A stretch of DNA of 64,000 nt from Streptomyces sp. PCS3-D2 (lineage in GTDB: Bacteria; Actinomycetota; Actinomycetes; Streptomycetales; Streptomycetaceae), in the NCBI RefSeq assembly GCF_000612545.2, contig NZ_CP097800.1:62001-126000 (forward strand). The letters are read 5' to 3'. Numbering within the stretch: position 1 is the stretch's first letter; each line of letters begins with the position of its first letter. The notes under the pieces are model-generated. The model was given only the letters and a program-made list of their open reading frames with translations. It was not told the DNA's origin and made no database searches. Below, piece by piece: positions 1 to 8,011 of the stretch. Both the position numbers and the translations under genes were made by a program.

Positions 1-628
1 GGTGGATTGGCCGAAACGCCGACGTTCCGCCGCAGCGGCAGCACGCGGTCAGCAACAGCTCTCGCCTGATCCCTCGCTTGTGCGTTGTCGCCAGCCGACC
101 CGTGCGCGGGGGGCCGGGGTGACCAGGGGCACCTGGCCCGTGAGGGGCATCGGTCTGTGTCCAGCCGTTCGTGGGACACTTCGCCGGGGATTCCAGGTCC
201 TGTTGGAACCGATGGGTCGCGTAGCGACGGAGACGGCTCAGACCGCGGTCGATGGTGGCCGGGGTTTAAGCGAGGTTGATCCGCCGGAGCCGACTACCGG
301 ATGACAGCGCCTCCCGGGTGGCGGTGGTGCCGCCGTAGGCAGCAGTCGGCACGGTTGCCCGGCCGTTCCGCGGGGAGGCGGGCCCGAATCGCCTGGTTCC
401 TCGGCCCGAACACCGGCTCCGAACCCCCCAGGGCTACGGAGCCGGCCCGGCTGGAGTCGGGCCCGTACCCGCCTTATCGAGTCGTCCGCACCCTCGGGGC
501 CGGTTGCGCGCGGGGGACGGCGCCGGCTCATGCAGGGCTCCGACGATGGTGCGTAGGGGGCGGACACACACGGCGCATCCCGCCCTGACGAAGGCGCCCC
601 GGGGACGGGAACAGCGACGGGGAGGAGG
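1..628. other. No supported gene; cluster flank
   Basis: I see no convincing gene in this stretch. Open frames exist on both strands, but their translations are Arg/Pro/Gly-rich, lack recognisable domains and lack a ribosome binding site. One plus-strand frame is open from base 1 to a TGA at 67-69 and could be the last 22 codons of a gene entering from the left, but that is too short to judge. The minus-strand ligase gene ends at 629, so this region would contain its 3' untranslated sequence and possibly the cluster boundary. Confidence 0.6.
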
Positions 629-1726
629 TCAGTACAGGCCTTCGGGGGCCGAACTGGTGGTCTGGAGGGGGCGGACGTTGGCGACGCCGTCGGAGGGCCA
701 GTGTCCGCTGCGATGGCGGAGCGCCTGGTCGCGTTCCAGGATGTTGGGGAGGAAGAGGTCCTCGTGGAGGACGGTCAGCCGGACCTGGCCGACCGAGCCG
801 GGCGCGACCGGGGCGGCGGGGTCGTCCTTGTCCACCACCGCCATGGTGACCTCCGGGTAGTTCGGGACGTAGCTGATGAGTTCGCCGTCCCGCTCGACGT
901 CCAGGCAGGCCGCGTTGCCGAAGGTGTTGCCGTACGTCAGTCCGCAGATCCCGCCCTCCAGGGCGGCGGTGAAGGTCCGGTACATGTCGCCGCTGATCTG
1001 GGTGCCGCTCAGGCGTACGCCGTCGAGGGCGGCGACCAGTTCCGGCCGGCGCTGGCGGAGGGCCTGGAAGAGGGCGGGGGTGGTGTTGAGGTAGTGGACC
1101 CGGCCCTGCCGGAGCACGTCGGTGATCTGCTCCAGCAGGTGGGTGGTGTAGTCGCCGACCTCGGCCAGCCGTCCGGCCCGGATGAGGCGCTTGACCCACC
1201 GCGGGTCCATGTCCACGGCGTACACCTGGCCGGCGTGGAGTTCCGAGACCTCCCGGACGCCGTTGCCGATCAGGTGCGGTCCGGTGGGGGTGGCCTGGAG
1301 CCAGGCGCGGCCCGGCGCGAAGCCCTCCCGTACGAAGGACCAGCGGCGCCAGATCGCCCGGTGCAGCAGCATGTCCGAGGTGTAGAACACCCGGCAGGGG
1401 GTGCCGGTGGTGCCGCCGCTGTCCCAGACCCGCCCGGCGAGCGGCCGGGGCACGGCCAGCGGGACGAGGTCCGCCGGGTCCTCCTCGCGGAGGCGGTCGA
1501 GCGGGAACGGGCCGAAGGCCGTGAGCTCGTCGTAGCGGGTGATGTCGCGCGGGTCGAAGTCCAGCTTGGCGGCGCGGCCCAGCCAGTAGGGGCTGCCGGC
1601 CACCGGGTCGAAGTGCCGCCGGACCACGGTACGGGTCCACGCGTCGAGGTCGGTGTCCAGCCGGCGCGCGACGTAGGCGTCCGGGTCGACGGGGGTGCCG
1701 GGGTCGGCGCGGGTGGCGGCGGTCAT
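629..1726 (-). CDS. PaaK-like adenylate-forming enzyme, putative fumarate adenylyltransferase
   Basis: This 365-residue protein has the fold signatures of the phenylacetate-CoA ligase branch of adenylate-forming enzymes. A Ser/Thr/Gly phosphate loop (SGGTTGTP) lies at residues 103-110 and an aromatic adenine-pocket motif (TYGNTFGN) near 264-271. The C-terminal lid subdomain of about 100 residues found in full-length PaaK ligases appears to be missing, which fits an enzyme that releases or hands over an acyl-adenylate rather than making a CoA thioester. The ATG at 1726 overlaps the stop of the upstream acyltransferase gene by ATGA, so the two are translationally coupled. From memory, the bafilomycin cluster of Streptomyces lohii has a comparable pair (Orf3 fumarate adenylyltransferase, Orf2 fumaryl transferase). 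By analogy this protein would activate fumarate for esterification of the macrolide. The fold is well supported; the substrate is inference. Confidence 0.85.
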   Translation of the reverse strand: MTAATRADPGTPVDPDAYVARRLDTDLDAWTRTVVRRHFDPVAGSPYWLGRAAKLDFDPRDITRYDELTAFGPFPLDRLREEDPADLVPLAVPRPLAGRVWDSGGTTGTPCRVFYTSDMLLHRAIWRRWSFVREGFAPGRAWLQATPTGPHLIGNGVREVSELHAGQVYAVDMDPRWVKRLIRAGRLAEVGDYTTHLLEQITDVLRQGRVHYLNTTPALFQALRQRRPELVAALDGVRLSGTQISGDMYRTFTAALEGGICGLTYGNTFGNAACLDVERDGELISYVPNYPEVTMAVVDKDDPAAPVAPGSVGQVRLTVLHEDLFLPNILERDQALRHRSGHWPSDGVANVRPLQTTSSAPEGLY

Positions 1727-2685
1727 GACAGCGCCGTGGCGCCGGTGAGGTCGATGCCGAGGTCGTAGGCGGTGGTCAGGGCCTGCTCGATGTGCTCCGG
1801 CCGCTCGATGTGCACCACCGGGAAGGGGAACGCGAGGATGCCTTCGGGGATCGACGGGCCCATCACGAGGCCGAGCTGTACACCGTGCTCCTTCATGCCG
1901 TCGTAGACGTCGACCAGGCTGATCGGATCCGTGGAGTTGCGCTGGAAGAGGTCCCGGACGTCGTCCGCGGAGCGCAGGACCTTGGGTTCCAGGCAGGACA
2001 GCAGGGGGATTTCGGGGTCCGTGAAGGGAATCGCATCGATGCGCGGGGCCATGAACTCGCGGTAGGGGCGGCGCAGCGGGGTGTGGACGGCGATGGTACG
2101 CCCCGGGAGCGGGACGACCGTGCCCGGGGGGACCTCGGCGGCGAGGGCGCCGAGGGCGTCGGCCCGGCCGGCGAGCATCATGATGCGCTGGGTGCCGTCG
2201 ACGGTGGGGCCGAAGTCGCCCGCCAGGTAGACGCCGGGGACGTTCTCGCCGGGGTGGGCGGGGGCGCCTTCGGCGAGGGAGCCGAAGGCGATGGCTATGC
2301 CCTGCTGCGGGGCGTCGGCGGGCGGTTCGGGGGTGTCGCGTGAGCCCGCCAGCATCTCGAAGAGCTCGCGCCGTCCCAGCGATCCGGCGAGGCAACTGGC
2401 GGTCATCGCGCCGAGGCTGAGGCCGCCGATGGCCGCGGGGCGCAGGCCGAACGACGCGAGGACGTCATGGACGCCGATCGCGAGGGCGGCCTCGCGGACG
2501 GTGCCGACGCTCTGGCGCTCCTCCTGGGGGGTCGGCAGGTCCTCCTTCAGGATCTGTCCGACCGTGAGCCCCGTCCAGGCAGAGACCTGCTCGTACCAGC
2601 TTTGCACGACCGGGTAGGTCCGGTAGAGCTCCAGGCCGTGCGGTTCGGTCCCGACGCCGCCGCCGAACAGGTACCCCAAACTCAT
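1723..2685 (-). CDS. Discrete FabD-like acyltransferase, putative fumaryl transferase
   Basis: This 320-residue stand-alone acyltransferase resembles malonyl-CoA:ACP transacylase. The nucleophile motif is GLSLG (Ser near residue 90, Leu in place of the usual His before it), and a histidine in AVHTPL near residue 201 aligns with the catalytic His of HAFH/YASH motifs. The ATG at 2685 follows GGGAG at a good distance; an upstream TTG at 2721 in the same frame lacks a comparable site. The gene ends inside the start of the adenylating enzyme (ATGA overlap), which implies a joint function. It could in principle be a trans-AT, but every PKS module here has its own AT. The better explanation is transfer of an activated acyl group, probably fumarate, to the C21 hydroxyl of the macrolide, as described for bafilomycin C1. 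The acyltransferase family is clear; the acceptor and donor are inferred. Confidence 0.82.
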   Translation of the reverse strand: MSLGYLFGGGVGTEPHGLELYRTYPVVQSWYEQVSAWTGLTVGQILKEDLPTPQEERQSVGTVREAALAIGVHDVLASFGLRPAAIGGLSLGAMTASCLAGSLGRRELFEMLAGSRDTPEPPADAPQQGIAIAFGSLAEGAPAHPGENVPGVYLAGDFGPTVDGTQRIMMLAGRADALGALAAEVPPGTVVPLPGRTIAVHTPLRRPYREFMAPRIDAIPFTDPEIPLLSCLEPKVLRSADDVRDLFQRNSTDPISLVDVYDGMKEHGVQLGLVMGPSIPEGILAFPFPVVHIERPEHIEQALTTAYDLGIDLTGATALS

Positions 2686-2730
2686 GACAGCTCCCGTGAA
2701 TTGTGTGAAAGGAGGGAACAATGCCGCCCC

Positions 2731-2760
2731 ACCGTAGTGCAGTCGGGCTTCCGCTGCCAG
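2731..2760 (-). promoter_or_regulatory. Candidate promoter for the acyltransferase-ligase pair
   Basis: On the minus strand a CTGGCA (-35-like, 2755-2760) and a TACGGT (-10-like, 2731-2736) are 18 bp apart and about 45 bp upstream of the ATG at 2685. They lie in a 256-bp gap between the LuxR-type gene and the acyltransferase gene that is clearly less GC-rich than the surroundings, as expected for a promoter region. The match to the housekeeping consensus is only partial. Confidence 0.25.
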
Positions 2761-2941
2761 CAGCCTGCCGCAGAATCCGACCTTCGACAGGAAGATCGGA
2801 CGGCCGTCTCGTGGCGCGATATCGATACGCTATTCCGGTCTGGGAAAATACGTCGGACGCATACCGCCGGAGGGCGCTTCCGGACCTTCGGAAGAGCATT
2901 TAGGAGGTTGACCCGGGGGCGGTCCGTCCGTACGCGCTTCC

Positions 2942-3322
2942 CTACGCCTCAAGAAATTCCGGGAGGACGCGGGGTGGCCAGGTGCCGACGCTCAGGACGC
3001 CGAGGGAGTGCGCCCGGGAGACCAGAGCGGCCCGGTTCACGACCTGGAAATGACGGAGCATCAAACCGATGCGGTATTCGACACCTTGTCGGCTCAGATA
3101 AAGCGATGCCGCGAGCCGGGCGGTCGAGGTGCCGATCGCGATGCCTTCGAGGATGCGGACGTCCAGGGCGGCCAGCCGTCCGATGCCCGCGCGGTCGGGA
3201 GACCCCCCGGCCGCCGGCCCCCGGTCCCGCAGTCCGGCGTCGTGCGCGTGCCCGGACCGCGCCGTCGGCCCGGACCGGGGCCGGGCGTCGCTTGCGGTGG
3301 ACAACGGCGTCATCCTCGGCAC
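2942..3322 (-). CDS. Small LuxR-type HTH transcriptional regulator
   Basis: This 126-residue protein consists of a short basic/disordered N-terminus followed, from about residue 50, by a LuxR/NarL-type four-helix HTH domain. The region LAALDVRILEGIAIGTS is followed by ARLAASLYLS, VEYRI and a C-terminal helix, matching the usual LTPRE...EIA..L.LS..TVE...L pattern. No receiver or signal-binding domain is visible, so it is an orphan DNA-binding protein. The GTG at 3322 is preferred because AGGAG lies six bases upstream; an in-frame ATG at 3313 would be too far from it. The gene follows the type II thioesterase by 42 bp on the same strand and probably shares its transcript. Small LuxR-type regulators are known from plecomacrolide clusters. 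Its target promoters cannot be read from the sequence. Confidence 0.75.
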   Translation of the reverse strand: MPRMTPLSTASDARPRSGPTARSGHAHDAGLRDRGPAAGGSPDRAGIGRLAALDVRILEGIAIGTSTARLAASLYLSRQGVEYRIGLMLRHFQVVNRAALVSRAHSLGVLSVGTWPPRVLPEFLEA

Positions 3323-3330
3323 CCCCTGCT

Positions 3331-3357
3331 CCTGCTGTTCCTGCTGTTCCTGCTGTC
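3331..3357. repeat. Three tandem 9-bp repeats upstream of the LuxR-type gene
   Basis: The unit CCTGCTGTT is repeated at 3331-3339, 3340-3348 and 3349-3357 (the last copy ends in C). A partial copy (CCTGCT) precedes it. On the minus strand each unit reads AACAGCAGG, so the array sits directly before the start of the LuxR-type gene and provides several overlapping CAGGA-like ribosome binding sequences. Slippage here could change translation initiation. Confidence 0.7.
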
Positions 3358-3364
3358 CTAGGCC

Positions 3365-4126
3365 TCAGGCGCGCGGCGTGGCGGCGAAGTGCTCGCGCAG
3401 CGTGCCGATCACGCCGTCCGGGCGGCTGCTCAGGTAGAAGTGGCCGCCGGGGAAGACCTTGAGGTCGAAGGCGGCCGTGGTACGGGCGCGCCAGGCGGCG
3501 GCTTCGGGCAGCGGCGTCCAGGGGTCCTGGTCCCCCGTCAGGGCGGTGACCGGGCAGGTGACGGCGGAGCCGTGGTCGGCCCGGTAGGCCTGCAGCGCCC
3601 GGTAGTCGCCGCGCAGCGCGGGCAGCACCATGCCCAGCAGCTCCTCGTCCTCCAGGAGGCGCGCGTCGGTGCCGCTCATGGCCTTGACCTCGGCGATGAT
3701 GCCGTCGTCGTCGAGCGGGTGGGACGGTTCCGGGCCGTCGGCGGCAGGGCCAGGGCGGCCGGAGACGAAGAGGTGGTCGACGCGGCCGCCCGCCCGCTCG
3801 ATGCGCCGGACCACCTCGAAGGCGACGAGCGCGCCCATGCTGTGCCCGAAGAGGGTGAGGGGGAGGTCGTCCCAGCGGGCCAGTGCCCGGGCCACCTCGT
3901 CGGCCATCAGGTGCAGGTCCTCGGCGGCACGCTCCCCCCGGCGGTCCTGCCGTCCGGGGTACTGCACGGCCAGCAGGTCGACCGTGTCGCGCAGTTCGGC
4001 GGAGACCGGGAAATAGAAACTCGCCGAGCCGCCGGCGTGCGGAAAGCAGACCAGCCGCCGGGTGGCCGTCGGCGAGGGATGGAAGCGGCGGCACCACAGG
4101 TCGCTGTCCAGAGAGAGGGAAGTCAT
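3365..4126 (-). CDS. Type II (editing) thioesterase
   Basis: This 253-residue alpha/beta hydrolase matches the size and pattern of PKS/NRPS type II thioesterases, which remove stalled or wrongly loaded acyl groups from carrier proteins. Motifs include FPHAGGSA near the N-terminus, the nucleophile elbow GHSMG (Ser near residue 96), an acidic residue in the TGDQDPW region and the catalytic His in GGHFYL near residue 229. The ATG at 4126 follows AAAGGAAAG at about ten bases; upstream in-frame starts lack such a site. It is the first gene of the leftward minus-strand group and diverges from the metallophosphoesterase gene. It is distinct from the chain-releasing thioesterase fused to PKS E. Confidence 0.93.
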   Translation of the reverse strand: MTSLSLDSDLWCRRFHPSPTATRRLVCFPHAGGSASFYFPVSAELRDTVDLLAVQYPGRQDRRGERAAEDLHLMADEVARALARWDDLPLTLFGHSMGALVAFEVVRRIERAGGRVDHLFVSGRPGPAADGPEPSHPLDDDGIIAEVKAMSGTDARLLEDEELLGMVLPALRGDYRALQAYRADHGSAVTCPVTALTGDQDPWTPLPEAAAWRARTTAAFDLKVFPGGHFYLSSRPDGVIGTLREHFAATPRA

Positions 4127-4478
4127 GTAGGTCGTTCTTTCCTTTCGGCGAAATCCGCTCGGTGCCGGTGGGCGGAGTGTGGTGATCATGCGCAACGTCA
4201 TCCGTACCGACCGGTAGGCGCTATTGAGGGCGCGGTGATCAGCCGGTCACGTGCCGCGCATATCCCACCCTGCCATGCCACTTGTAAAGTCAGCAAGGGC
4301 GCGTCGTGCAGACCGGCCAGTTCACAGGTCGCGTTCAGTTCCGGCTATTTCCGCGGTGAATGGCGGGATCGTTGCGGTGCGCGGCAGTCCTGTGGGATTT
4401 ACTGGGCGCCCACTTCAGCAGCAACGGTCCGGCCGGGCCGCGCGCCGCGGATCCGGCCGAGGAGGCGAGGAACACCTC
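4127..4478. promoter_or_regulatory. Divergent intergenic region (352 bp)
   Basis: This gap separates the minus-strand thioesterase gene from the plus-strand metallophosphoesterase gene, so it must contain promoters for both directions. It is less GC-rich in the middle (about 4215-4400) and contains short palindromic stretches such as TGATCA and GTGATCAGCCGGTCAC near 4234-4249. I see no convincing -35/-10 pair and no coding sequence. Confidence 0.45.
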
Positions 4479-5315
4479 ATGGCAAGGCTGTACGCCGTCA
4501 GCGACCTCCACGTGGCCCATCCGAAGAACAGGGCGATCGTCGAGGGAATGTTCCCCGTCGACGAGGAGGACTGGCTGCTGCTGGCCGGGGACGTGGGCGA
4601 GCTGGCCGCGGACGTGGAGTGGGTGCTGCGGCTGCTGGCCGACCGGTTCTCGACGGTGGTGTGGGTGCCGGGCAACCACGAACTGTGGACCCATCCGTCG
4701 GACCCGGTGCGGCTGCGCGGCGATTACCGGTACCGGTATCTGGTGGACCTGTGCCGGAGCCTGGGCATCCGTACGCCCGAGGACCCGTACCCGGTGTGGA
4801 CCGGGCCGGGTGGGCCGGTGACGATCGCGCCGCTGTTCCTGCTGTACGACTACAGCTTCCTGCCGCCCGGGGTGGCGGACGCGGGGGCCGCGCTGGCATT
4901 GGCCGAGACGGCCGGGGTGGTGTGCAGCGACGAGTTCCTGCTGCACCCGGACCCGTACCCGACGCGGGCCGCCTGGTGCCGGGAGCGGGTCGCCGCCACC
5001 GAGGCGCGCCTGGCCGCCTGCGACCCCGCGCTGCCGACGCTGCTGGTGAACCACTTCCCGCTGATCAGGAAGCCCACGGAGGTGCTGCGGCACCAGGAGT
5101 TCGCGCTGTGGTGCGGGACCACGGCGAGCGCGGACTGGCCGGTGCGCTACCGGGCGTCGGCCGTGGTCTACGGGCACCTGCACATTCCGCGGACCATCCA
5201 CGCGGATGGGGTCCGGCACCAGGAGGTGTCCCTCGGCTACCCGCGCGAGTGGCAGCACTGGGGCAAGCCGGACCCGCTGCTGCGCGAGGTCTTCCCCGCC
5301 GGGGAGCGGCCGTGA
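4479..5315 (+). CDS. Metallophosphoesterase, possible phosphopantetheinyl hydrolase (PptH-like)
   Basis: This 278-residue protein has the full calcineurin-like metallophosphoesterase signature: DxH (Asp9, His11), GDVGE (from residue 37), GNHE (65-68), a lone metal-binding His in NHFPL (about 191) and GHLH (about 231-234). All metal ligands appear intact. No signal peptide is visible, so it is cytoplasmic. The ATG at 4479 follows GGAGGCGAGG. The phosphopantetheinyl transferase gene begins 13 bp downstream, so the two are almost certainly co-transcribed. In Mycobacterium tuberculosis the PPTase PptT is encoded next to PptH, a metallophosphoesterase that removes phosphopantetheine from carrier proteins. 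By analogy this protein may reverse or proofread carrier-protein activation. The enzyme family is clear; the substrate is inference from context. Confidence 0.88.
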   Translation: MARLYAVSDLHVAHPKNRAIVEGMFPVDEEDWLLLAGDVGELAADVEWVLRLLADRFSTVVWVPGNHELWTHPSDPVRLRGDYRYRYLVDLCRSLGIRTPEDPYPVWTGPGGPVTIAPLFLLYDYSFLPPGVADAGAALALAETAGVVCSDEFLLHPDPYPTRAAWCRERVAATEARLAACDPALPTLLVNHFPLIRKPTEVLRHQEFALWCGTTASADWPVRYRASAVVYGHLHIPRTIHADGVRHQEVSLGYPREWQHWGKPDPLLREVFPAGERP

Positions 5316-5328
5316 CGGGTGGCCGCCG

Positions 5329-6024
5329 ATGATCGAGGACCTGTTGTCGGCGTCGGTCGAGGTGGCGGAATCGCTGGGGGACCCTCCGGGGTCGGAGCTG
5401 TTCCCGGAGGAGGAACTGCTGGTGGCACACGTGGTGGAGCAGCGCCGGCGGGAGTTCACCACGGGCCGGCGGTGCGCCCGGCAGGCGCTGGCCCGACTGG
5501 GGCTGCCCCGGACGCCGCTGCTGGCCGGTCCGCGCGGGGAGCCGCTGTGGCCCGACGGGGTGGTCGGGGCGATCAGCCACTGCGACGGGTACCGGGCGGC
5601 CGCGGTGGCCCGCCGCAGCGACCTGCTGGCCCTCGGGATGGATGCGGAGCCGGACGGTCCGCTGCCGGACGGGGTGCTCGACGCCGTGACCGTCGCCGGG
5701 GAGCGGGCCGCGCTGGCGAACTGCCGGCGGGCGGCGCCGGGGGTGTGCTGGGACCGGGTGCTCTTCAGCGCCAAGGAGTCCGTGTACAAGGCATGGTTCC
5801 CGCTGACGGGGCGGCCGCTGGACTTCCTCGACGCGTTCGTGCGGCTGGACCCCGTACGGGGCGTGTTCTCCGCCGCGTTGACCGTGCCCGCCCACCGGGT
5901 CGCGGACGGCCCGTCGATCAGCGGTTTCACCGGGCGCTGGGCCGTGGTGGGCGGTCTGGTGCTGACCGCGGTGATGGTTCCCCACAGCGTCAACCCGGCC
6001 CGATGGCAACACATGAGGCTCTAG
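5329..6024 (+). CDS. Sfp/EntD-type 4'-phosphopantetheinyl transferase
   Basis: This 231-residue enzyme is predicted to move the 4'-phosphopantetheine arm of CoA to the conserved serine of carrier proteins. Family landmarks are an ISHC motif near residue 82, GMDAE at 103-107 (Asp105 and Glu107 as Mg ligands) and FSAKESVYKAW with Lys149, Glu150 and Lys154. Length and motif spacing fit the EntD/PptT-like branch. The ATG at 5329 is the first plausible start after the upstream stop at 5315; longer in-frame starts would run inside the metallophosphoesterase gene. Its natural substrates here would be the ACP domains of PKS A-E and the discrete FkbJ-like ACP. A dedicated PPTase inside a macrolide cluster is useful but not universal. 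Confidence 0.92.
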   Translation: MIEDLLSASVEVAESLGDPPGSELFPEEELLVAHVVEQRRREFTTGRRCARQALARLGLPRTPLLAGPRGEPLWPDGVVGAISHCDGYRAAAVARRSDLLALGMDAEPDGPLPDGVLDAVTVAGERAALANCRRAAPGVCWDRVLFSAKESVYKAWFPLTGRPLDFLDAFVRLDPVRGVFSAALTVPAHRVADGPSISGFTGRWAVVGGLVLTAVMVPHSVNPARWQHMRL

Positions 6025-6113
6025 GGATGTGTCTAGACATGACGGGGCCGCGTTGACCCGCACCTGGTCACACAAGACGCTGAAGGCAGTCTTTCCCACC
6101 GGTCGTACGACAC

Positions 6114-6130
6114 AGAGGAATCCCCCCTTG
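6114..6130 (+). promoter_or_regulatory. Ribosome binding site that selects a TTG start
   Basis: AGAGGAA at 6114-6120 lies seven bases before TTG at 6128-6130. The translation from this TTG begins with [10 protein letters not shown], exactly where SARP-type DNA-binding domains normally begin. The only ATG that is in frame upstream (6029) would add 33 residues without family resemblance. Confidence 0.75.
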
Positions 6131-7999
6131 AACTTCCTGTTGCTGGGCCCGCTTTCCGTCCGGCTGAACGCACGTGAGGTGCACGTGTCGGCGCCGAGGC
6201 AGCGCGTGGTCATGGCAGCGCTCCTCCTCAACGCCAACCGGGTGATCTCGGTGGACCGGATCGCCGAGTACGTCTGGGACGGTGCTCCGCCGCCGAGCGC
6301 CGCCGCGACCGTCCGCACCTACGTGATGCGGCTGCGCCAGTCGCTCGGCGAGCACGCCTCCGCCCGGATCCTCACTCGGGCGCCCGGCTACCTCCTCGAA
6401 CTCGGCGAGCACGAGAGCGATCTGGGCCAGTTCACGGCCCACCGCCGGCGCGCGGCCGAGTTGTCCGAGCGCGGGGACCTGGAAGGGGCTTCCGCCGAAC
6501 TGGCCGCGGCGCTCGCCCTGTGGCGCGAGGAGCCGCTGGCCGACATCCCCTCCCGGACGCTGCGCGACGTCGAGGGGCGCTACCTGCAAGAGCTGCGCTT
6601 ACAGACCATGGAGCTGCGCTTCGACGCGGAGCTGGCGCTGCTGCGGCACGCCGAGCTGATGCCCGAACTGGTGCGGATCGTCCGCAAACACCCCTTGCGC
6701 GAGGCCCTGGTAGGCAAGCTGATGCTGGCGCTGTTCCGTTCAGGACGGCAGTCGGAGGCCCTGGACCTCTACCGGCGCACCCGGGTACTGCTCGTCGAAC
6801 AGCTCGGCGCCGAGCCGGGCGCCGATCTACGCGAGATCCAGCGGCACATCCTCTCCGTCCACGACCGCCCCCGTACGCCGGGCCCCGCGGAGCCGTCCGC
6901 GGCGGCGCCGGAGCCGGCCGCAGCACCGGGCTCGGACACCGCCTGGGAGCGGGCGGGCCGGCCCCGGCCGGCGCAGCTGCCCTCGGTGCCGCCGCTGCTG
7001 TCGGCGCACACGGGCGCGATGGCCCGGCTGGAGCACTTCCTCACCACCCGCGCGCAGCCCGCGGGCACGGTGGCGACCGCGGTGGTGACCGGCCGCGGCG
7101 GCGTCGGCAAGAGCGCACTGGCCCTGCACACCGCCCATGCCGTGCGCGAATCCTCGGTGGACGGCCAGCTGTACGCCGACCTCGGCGCGGGCACCCCGCC
7201 GCTGACCGCGCACGCGGTGCTGCCCCGGTTCCTCGCGGACCTCGGAGTCCCCCGGGACGAGATACCCGAGGATGCCTCCGAACGAGAGAGCCTGTACCGC
7301 TCGCTGACCTCGGGCCGCCGACTGTTGGTCGTCCTCGACAACGCGTCCTCGACCGCGCAGATACGGCCGCTGATACCGGGCAGCGGGGGGAGCAGGCTGC
7401 TGGTGACCAGCCGACGGCGGCTGGCCGACCTGGAGGGCGCGCACACCCTCGTCCTCCCCCCGCTGGACGAGGCCGGGTCGCTGGAGCTGCTGGGGAGCAT
7501 CGTCGGACCGGCCAGGGTCGGCGCCGAACCGCGGGCGGCCCGTACGGTGCTGGCGGTGTGCGCGGGTCTGCCGCTGGCCATCCGGATCGCGGGGACCAGG
7601 CTGCTGGAGCGCCCGCACTGGAGCATCGGGCACTTCGCGCGGCGGCTGACGGAGGCGCCGCGGCTGCTGGACGAGCTGTGCGCGGGCGACCTCGGGGTCC
7701 GCCCCTGTCTCGACGCCGACCACGCCGGGCTCCGGCGGCCGGCGTCGGCCGGTGTCGATCCGGCCGAGGTGTTCATCGCGCTGGGGGCCGCCGGGGACTG
7801 CTCCGTGTCCGGCACCCGGGTCGCGGTGCTGTTCGGCTGCTCCGAGGCGCAGGCCGAGGAGGCCCTCGACGCGCTGGTCGAGGCAAATCTGCTGGGCGCC
7901 CCGCACGCGGGCCGCTACCGGCTTGACCCGCTGCTGAGGGCGTACGCCGGCGAGCACGCGCAGGCGGTGCACGACCGCCCGTTCATGCGCGCCGGGTGA
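6128..7999 (+). CDS. AfsR/SARP-type pathway regulator with NTPase domain
   Basis: This 623-residue protein is a probable transcriptional activator of the cluster. Residues about 1-90 form an OmpR-type winged helix (FLLLGPLSV...[14 protein letters not shown]), 95-245 a bacterial transcriptional activation domain, then a Pro/Ala-rich linker and an NB-ARC/STAND NTPase domain with Walker A GRGGVGKS at 322-329 and Walker B-like LLVVLDN. The C-terminal TPR array of full-length AfsR is absent, so it is an intermediate-sized family member. The start is TTG at 6128 on ribosome-site evidence. Codon 158 (6599-6601) is TTA, the rarest codon in Streptomyces, so translation should depend on the bldA tRNA. 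It follows the PPTase gene by 103 bp and precedes the O-methyltransferase gene. A homologous AfsR-family regulator is known from the bafilomycin cluster. Confidence 0.9.
   Translation: MNFLLLGPLSVRLNAREVHVSAPRQRVVMAALLLNANRVISVDRIAEYVWDGAPPPSAAATVRTYVMRLRQSLGEHASARILTRAPGYLLELGEHESDLGQFTAHRRRAAELSERGDLEGASAELAAALALWREEPLADIPSRTLRDVEGRYLQELRLQTMELRFDAELALLRHAELMPELVRIVRKHPLREALVGKLMLALFRSGRQSEALDLYRRTRVLLVEQLGAEPGADLREIQRHILSVHDRPRTPGPAEPSAAAPEPAAAPGSDTAWERAGRPRPAQLPSVPPLLSAHTGAMARLEHFLTTRAQPAGTVATAVVTGRGGVGKSALALHTAHAVRESSVDGQLYADLGAGTPPLTAHAVLPRFLADLGVPRDEIPEDASERESLYRSLTSGRRLLVVLDNASSTAQIRPLIPGSGGSRLLVTSRRRLADLEGAHTLVLPPLDEAGSLELLGSIVGPARVGAEPRAARTVLAVCAGLPLAIRIAGTRLLERPHWSIGHFARRLTEAPRLLDELCAGDLGVRPCLDADHAGLRRPASAGVDPAEVFIALGAAGDCSVSGTRVAVLFGCSEAQAEEALDALVEANLLGAPHAGRYRLDPLLRAYAGEHAQAVHDRPFMRAG
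6599..6601 (+). other. TTA leucine codon in the regulator gene
   Basis: The in-frame triplet TTA encodes Leu158 in the context QELRLQTM. Counting from the TTG start (6128) the offset is 471 bases, a multiple of three. TTA codons in Streptomyces regulators usually mark control by the developmentally timed bldA leucyl-tRNA. Confidence 0.9.
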
Positions 8000-8011
8000 C
8001 CTTCCGGGCAC

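Noticed and set aside
1-69. Possible 3' end of a plus-strand gene entering from the left
   Set aside because: Only 22 codons before TGA and no recognisable motif; it cannot be distinguished from chance.
1723-2685. The discrete acyltransferase as a trans-acting AT for the PKS
   Set aside because: Every visible module has an integrated AT with intact motifs, and the gene is coupled to an adenylating enzyme rather than to PKS genes.
2721-2903. A 60-codon plus-strand frame preceded by a near-perfect AAAGGAGGGAACA ribosome binding site
   Set aside because: Third codon positions are only about half G/C, unlike every real gene here, the peptide has no recognisable feature, and it lies in the promoter region of the opposite-strand acyltransferase. 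The ribosome site is probably a coincidence.
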